A program made the position numbers and the translations under genes. Positions 5,720 through 8,085 of a DNA stretch of 8,085 nucleotides are shown piece by piece. The notes beneath the pieces are model-generated. The model had not been told where the DNA came from and made no database searches. It worked only from the letters and a program-made list of their open reading frames with translations. Each line of letters begins with the position of its first letter. Position 1 is the first letter of the stretch. This DNA is from Actinomycetes bacterium (GTDB lineage: Bacteria; Actinomycetota; Acidimicrobiia; Acidimicrobiales; Palsa-688): NCBI GenBank assembly GCA_021827285.1, contig JAKAWM010000108.1, positions 1 to 8,085 of the forward strand, written 5' to 3'.

Positions 5720-6642
5720 GGCAGGCTGTCGCCCCCGTCGGGGGTACCCGTCCCTCTCCGCGCCAAGTACCTGATCCCGCAGGGCGCCAAGTGGCCAGAC
5801 TTCATTCGCGCCGCAAGGGCGGGTTCTACCTGTACCTGGTTGCTGCCAGCGCCCTGGCTTTCGCCTTCGCCCTGCCCCTTTTGTGGGCGATCGTGCGCTC
5901 GCTGGAGCCATCGGTACTGGCCACAGCTTCGCCCCAAGCTGCCGACTTCACGCATCTGACCGCCTCTAACTACAGTGGCCTCCTCGGGCCGTCCGAAGAC
6001 ATTGGCATTAACCTGGCCAACAGCGTCATCACCGCGCTCGGCACAGCCGGTCTGACTGTGGTGTTGTCCACCCTGGCCGGTTATGGACTGGCCCGCTTCC
6101 ACTTCCGGGGAGCCGGGATCGTATTCGGGTCGATCCTGTTAGCCTTGATGATCCCGTTTCAGGCGGTGCTCACACCGTTGTTCTTGGAGTTACATTTTTT
6201 CCATTTGCTGAACAGCCTGTTGGGGCTGGTCCTGGTTTATAGTACGTTCAACCTACCCTTTGGCGTATTTGTTATGCGTAACACTTTCTCGCAAGTCCCG
6301 AGCGAACTCTTGGACTCCGCTCACGTAGACGGGGCCGGCGTGATGAGCACGCTCGTTCGGGTGCTGCGGCCGCTGGTCATCCCAGGCATGGCCACTACGG
6401 CCATTTATGCATTCTTGTACGCCTGGAACGAGTTCTTGCAGGCTCTAACTTTCCTTACCAGTGACAACCTGTTTACCTTGCCGGTGAAGCTGTTCAACGT
6501 CGAGATTGCCACGTACGGCGCCGTCAACTTCGGGTACCTCTCGGCAGGGGTGGTTATAGCCATGGTGCCCTGTGTTGTCCTGTACCTGGCGTTGCAGCGC
6601 TACTACGTCCAAGGGCTAGTCTCGGGTGCGGTCAAGGGGTGA
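5716..6642 (+). CDS. MalG-type carbohydrate ABC transporter permease (CUT1 family)
   Basis: The second channel subunit of the importer, 308 residues from ATG 5716. A basic, proline-rich cytosolic tail (about 1-38) precedes the first helix near 39-60 (LVAASALAFAFALPLLWAIV). The EAA docking loop is at about 196-220 (SELLDSAHVDGAGVMSTL), followed by YAWNEFLQALTFL and a late helix ending in LQRYYVQGLVSGAVKG, the usual MalG C-terminus. The frame is open further upstream to ATG 5587, but that would overlap the MalF gene by about 130 nt with non-membrane sequence. ATG 5716 overlaps the MalF stop as ATGA and implies coupled translation. A GGAG (5710-5713) is only 2 nt away, so re-initiation probably matters more than a free ribosome site. 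GTG 5791 is a weaker alternative. It is not a close copy of the MalG protein at 97-1041: the shared motifs are those of the family. Last gene of its operon. Confidence 0.93.
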   Translation: MRQAVAPVGGTRPSPRQVPDPAGRQVARLHSRRKGGFYLYLVAASALAFAFALPLLWAIVRSLEPSVLATASPQAADFTHLTASNYSGLLGPSEDIGINLANSVITALGTAGLTVVLSTLAGYGLARFHFRGAGIVFGSILLALMIPFQAVLTPLFLELHFFHLLNSLLGLVLVYSTFNLPFGVFVMRNTFSQVPSELLDSAHVDGAGVMSTLVRVLRPLVIPGMATTAIYAFLYAWNEFLQALTFLTSDNLFTLPVKLFNVEIATYGAVNFGYLSAGVVIAMVPCVVLYLALQRYYVQGLVSGAVKG

Positions 6643-6680
6643 CGCTCGACTGGGGGAGGCGCACATGACGCCGACGCGCC

Positions 6681-7745
6681 CTAGCCAGCAGGGAGGCCGA
6701 GCGATGTCTCGGCGCCGGCAAGGGGGCCAGCCAACGCGGAAGTTGATTGTCGCACGCACAAGTTGGCGGCCACGGTGCGTACGCCGCCCGTGGAACCACC
6801 CTCGATGGCGGCGAGCAGCTCACGGGCGGCGACCCGGCCTAGTTCGGTGAGGTTGGGGTCAACGGTACTGAGCGGTGGTCGGCAAGACTCGGCCATCACG
6901 TCCCAGTTGTCGAAGCCCACCAACGCAACGTCGTCAGGCACTCGACGGCCCGTTTCACGTAGGTGATCGGCGACGCCCCGAGCTATCTGGTCACTTCCGC
7001 AGAAGATGGCGTCGGTGGCCGGCTCGCGTTCCAACAGCGATGCGGCAGCCTCCCGGCCCCATCCCTCGCTCCACTCCCCAAAGAGCACCTCGCCACCAGC
7101 AAGCTGAAGGTCGGCCTCGGCGAGCGCGGTAATGGCCCCGTTGGCCCGGCGGCGAGAACAAGCAAACCGCTCTGGGCCAGTTATGTGCCCGATCTTGAGC
7201 CTTCCTATAGCAACCAAGTGCTCGCCTGCCAGGTACCCGCCGCCCTCGTCATCCGGGAGGACGGAGAGGTCCTGGCGGTCCTCTGACTGCGTCATGGCAT
7301 AGACGACGGGTACGGGGAGGTCCTTGCTCACTGGAGGCCGGGGGTCAACCCGGCGACCAGTAACGATGATGCCGTCCACGCGCCTGGACAACAGCGTGCG
7401 CAGGTAGCGGTGCTCGCGCTCGGGGTCGCCCCGCACGTCACACAAGAAGACCGAGACCCGGCCCTCGCCCAAGGCGTCCTCGGCACCCAGTAAGACCGGG
7501 ATGGAGAAGCGGCCGAAGCTGTCAGCAGTCAGGAGACCGACGGTGAAGCTACGCCCGGCCAGAAGGCTCCGAGCTAGCGCGTTGGGCTCAAAACCAAGGG
7601 CGTCGGCGGCGCGCAGCACCCGAGCCCGTGTTTCGGCACGCAGGTTACCACGCCCGTTCAGGGCCTTGGACGCCGTGCCGATGGACACGCCAGCGCGCTG
7701 AGCCACGTCTATGATCGTCCACCGACGCCTGCCGTCCTGTCTCAG
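6681..7745 (-). CDS. LacI-family transcriptional regulator (CTG start)
   Basis: A 354-residue sugar-responsive regulator, likely a repressor of the adjacent transport and GH127 genes. The N-terminal helix-turn-helix is at residues 10-31 (TIIDVAQRAGVSIGTASKAL), and the hinge helix at about 55-66 (NALARSLLAGRS) carries the leucine that inserts into the operator centre. A two-lobed periplasmic-binding-like sugar domain follows, including VDGIIVTGRR, FCGSDQIARGVADHL and GFDNWD (277-282) with the late STVDPNLTELG segment. Start choice: GTG 7706 would remove the first four residues of helix 1 and has no ribosome site. The frame stays open upstream to a TAA, and the only plausible start in that stretch is CTG 7745, 6 nt after AGGGAGG, giving MRQDGRRRW before the canonical TIIDVA. 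The gene converges on the transporter operon with a 38-nt gap and no clear terminator. Its own promoter is not evident. Confidence 0.93.
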   Translation of the reverse strand: MRQDGRRRWTIIDVAQRAGVSIGTASKALNGRGNLRAETRARVLRAADALGFEPNALARSLLAGRSFTVGLLTADSFGRFSIPVLLGAEDALGEGRVSVFLCDVRGDPEREHRYLRTLLSRRVDGIIVTGRRVDPRPPVSKDLPVPVVYAMTQSEDRQDLSVLPDDEGGGYLAGEHLVAIGRLKIGHITGPERFACSRRRANGAITALAEADLQLAGGEVLFGEWSEGWGREAAASLLEREPATDAIFCGSDQIARGVADHLRETGRRVPDDVALVGFDNWDVMAESCRPPLSTVDPNLTELGRVAARELLAAIEGGSTGGVRTVAANLCVRQSTSALAGPLAGAETSLGLPAG

Positions 7746-7751
7746 TAGGTG

Positions 7752-7758
7752 CCTCCCT
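7752..7758 (-). promoter_or_regulatory. Ribosome binding site for the CTG start of the LacI-type gene
   Basis: On the minus strand AGGGAGG lies 6 nt before CTG 7745-7743. No other strong site exists between the upstream in-frame stop and GTG 7706, so this site is the main reason to accept a CTG start. Confidence 0.65.
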
Positions 7759-7875
7759 GTAGTCGGCCTTCGTCCAGCTTAGTTGCCCCTTCGTGACGCA
7801 GCCAGGAAGTGGACTGGGCGCGTCGTTGGCCCTTCTCTCTGTGCGGACGTGTGGGTCGGCGGCTACCATCCAGCT

Positions 7876-7888
7876 GTTGGCCGCCAAC
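7876..7888. promoter_or_regulatory. Inverted repeat in the divergent lacI-tatB gap, possible operator
   Basis: GTTGGC-C-GCCAAC is a perfect 6+1+6 palindrome in the 216-nt gap between the two divergent genes. A second, hairpin-type repeat CTGGGC/GCCCAG (7893-7898, 7907-7912) follows it. The sequence is unlike the operator candidate at 3197-3210, so a different regulator or simply RNA structure is possible. Apart from these repeats and the ribosome sites, I find no convincing promoter in 7746-7961 on either strand. Confidence 0.3.
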
Positions 7889-7961
7889 TCCACTGGGCCA
7901 CCCTCTGCCCAGACAGGGGGCGAGGCGGGCTTGTCGACCAGGGGAGGTAAGCTCGGTACTG

Positions 7962-8085
7962 GTGAACCTCGATCCCGAGAAGCTGCTGGTGCTTTTTGTG
8001 ATCGCCCTGTTGGTGCTTGGCCCCCAGCGCCTACCCCAGGCGGCCAGGACTCTGGGCCGTGGGTTGGCTGAGGTGAGAAAGTACA
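7962..8085 (+). CDS. tatB: TatB-like twin-arginine translocase subunit (3' truncated)
   Basis: The first 41 codons of a TatA/TatB family protein. The short periplasmic start (NLDPEKLL), a single membrane helix (LLVLFVIALLVL, about 8-19), the hinge GPQRLP (20-25) and the beginning of an amphipathic helix (ARTLGRGLAEVRK) are the family signature in order. VLGPQRLP is identical to the hinge of E. coli TatB, and the GP-RLP form favours TatB over TatA. The protein would recruit folded twin-arginine substrates at the membrane together with TatC. GTG 7962 is the likely start; the ribosome-site-like GGGGAGG (7941-7947) is rather far, 14 nt away, and CTG 7959 is an alternative. It is divergent from the LacI-type gene and probably unrelated to the sugar locus. 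The rest lies beyond the window. Confidence 0.82.
   Translation, partial: MNLDPEKLLVLFVIALLVLGPQRLPQAARTLGRGLAEVRKY

Noticed and set aside
6658..6680. GGCGC/GCGCC inverted repeat between the converging permease and regulator genes
   Set aside because: Only five pairs with a 13-nt loop and no T-run on either strand; too weak to call a bidirectional terminator.
7793..8071. 92-residue plus-strand frame across the tatB region
   Set aside because: It is out of frame with the clear TatB signature starting at 7962 and its composition is that of a shadow frame.

Overview
The window is about 60% G+C bacterial DNA devoted almost entirely to carbohydrate uptake and breakdown. It carries parts of two CUT1-type (maltose/oligosaccharide family) ABC importers with no ATPase gene beside them, an intracellular GH127 glycosidase, a LacI-type repressor and the start of a TatB-like gene. 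The lack of an ATPase fits the shared-ATPase habit of Gram-positive bacteria, especially Actinobacteriota, as do the GTG/CTG starts, strong purine-rich ribosome sites and base composition. An actinobacterial lineage is my best guess, but the sequence does not settle the taxonomy.

Layout. Bases 2-100 hold the last 32 codons of a MalF-type permease. It is coupled through an ATGA overlap to a complete MalG-type permease (97-1041). A GH127 (DUF1680) beta-L-arabinofuranosidase-like gene follows after 42 nt (best start GTG 1084, to 3096). The 317-nt gap 3097-3413 is a regulatory region. It holds a weak hairpin behind the GH127 gene, a near-consensus sigma70-type promoter (3164-3192), a LacI-style operator on the predicted transcription start (3197-3210), a possible 8-residue leader peptide (3229-3255) and a perfect 7-bp stem-loop (3263-3286). 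A second transporter follows: substrate-binding protein (3414-4769), MalF-type permease (best start ATG 4841, to 5719) and MalG-type permease (5716-6642, ATGA overlap). A LacI-family gene converges on it from the minus strand; its frame, ribosome site and family alignment all point to a CTG start at 7745. After a 216-nt divergent gap, a tatB-like gene begins at 7962 and runs off the window.

How it likely works. Oligosaccharides, perhaps beta-L-arabinofuranosides judging from GH127, are captured by the binding protein and imported by the permease pair, driven by an ATPase encoded elsewhere. The GH127 enzyme, which has no signal peptide, would cleave them in the cytoplasm. The LacI-type protein probably represses the binding-protein promoter until a sugar ligand is present.

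Most notable signals: a perfect 15-bp GC-rich hairpin inside the first codons of the second MalF gene (4870-4903), which may set binding-protein versus permease expression; a second operator-like site (13 of 14 bases identical) just after the GH127 start codon; the structured leader with an uORF; and the CTG start of the regulator. No RNA genes, CRISPR arrays, insertion sequences or phage features were seen. The system looks like a variant of known CUT1/GH127 loci, not a wholly new type of system.
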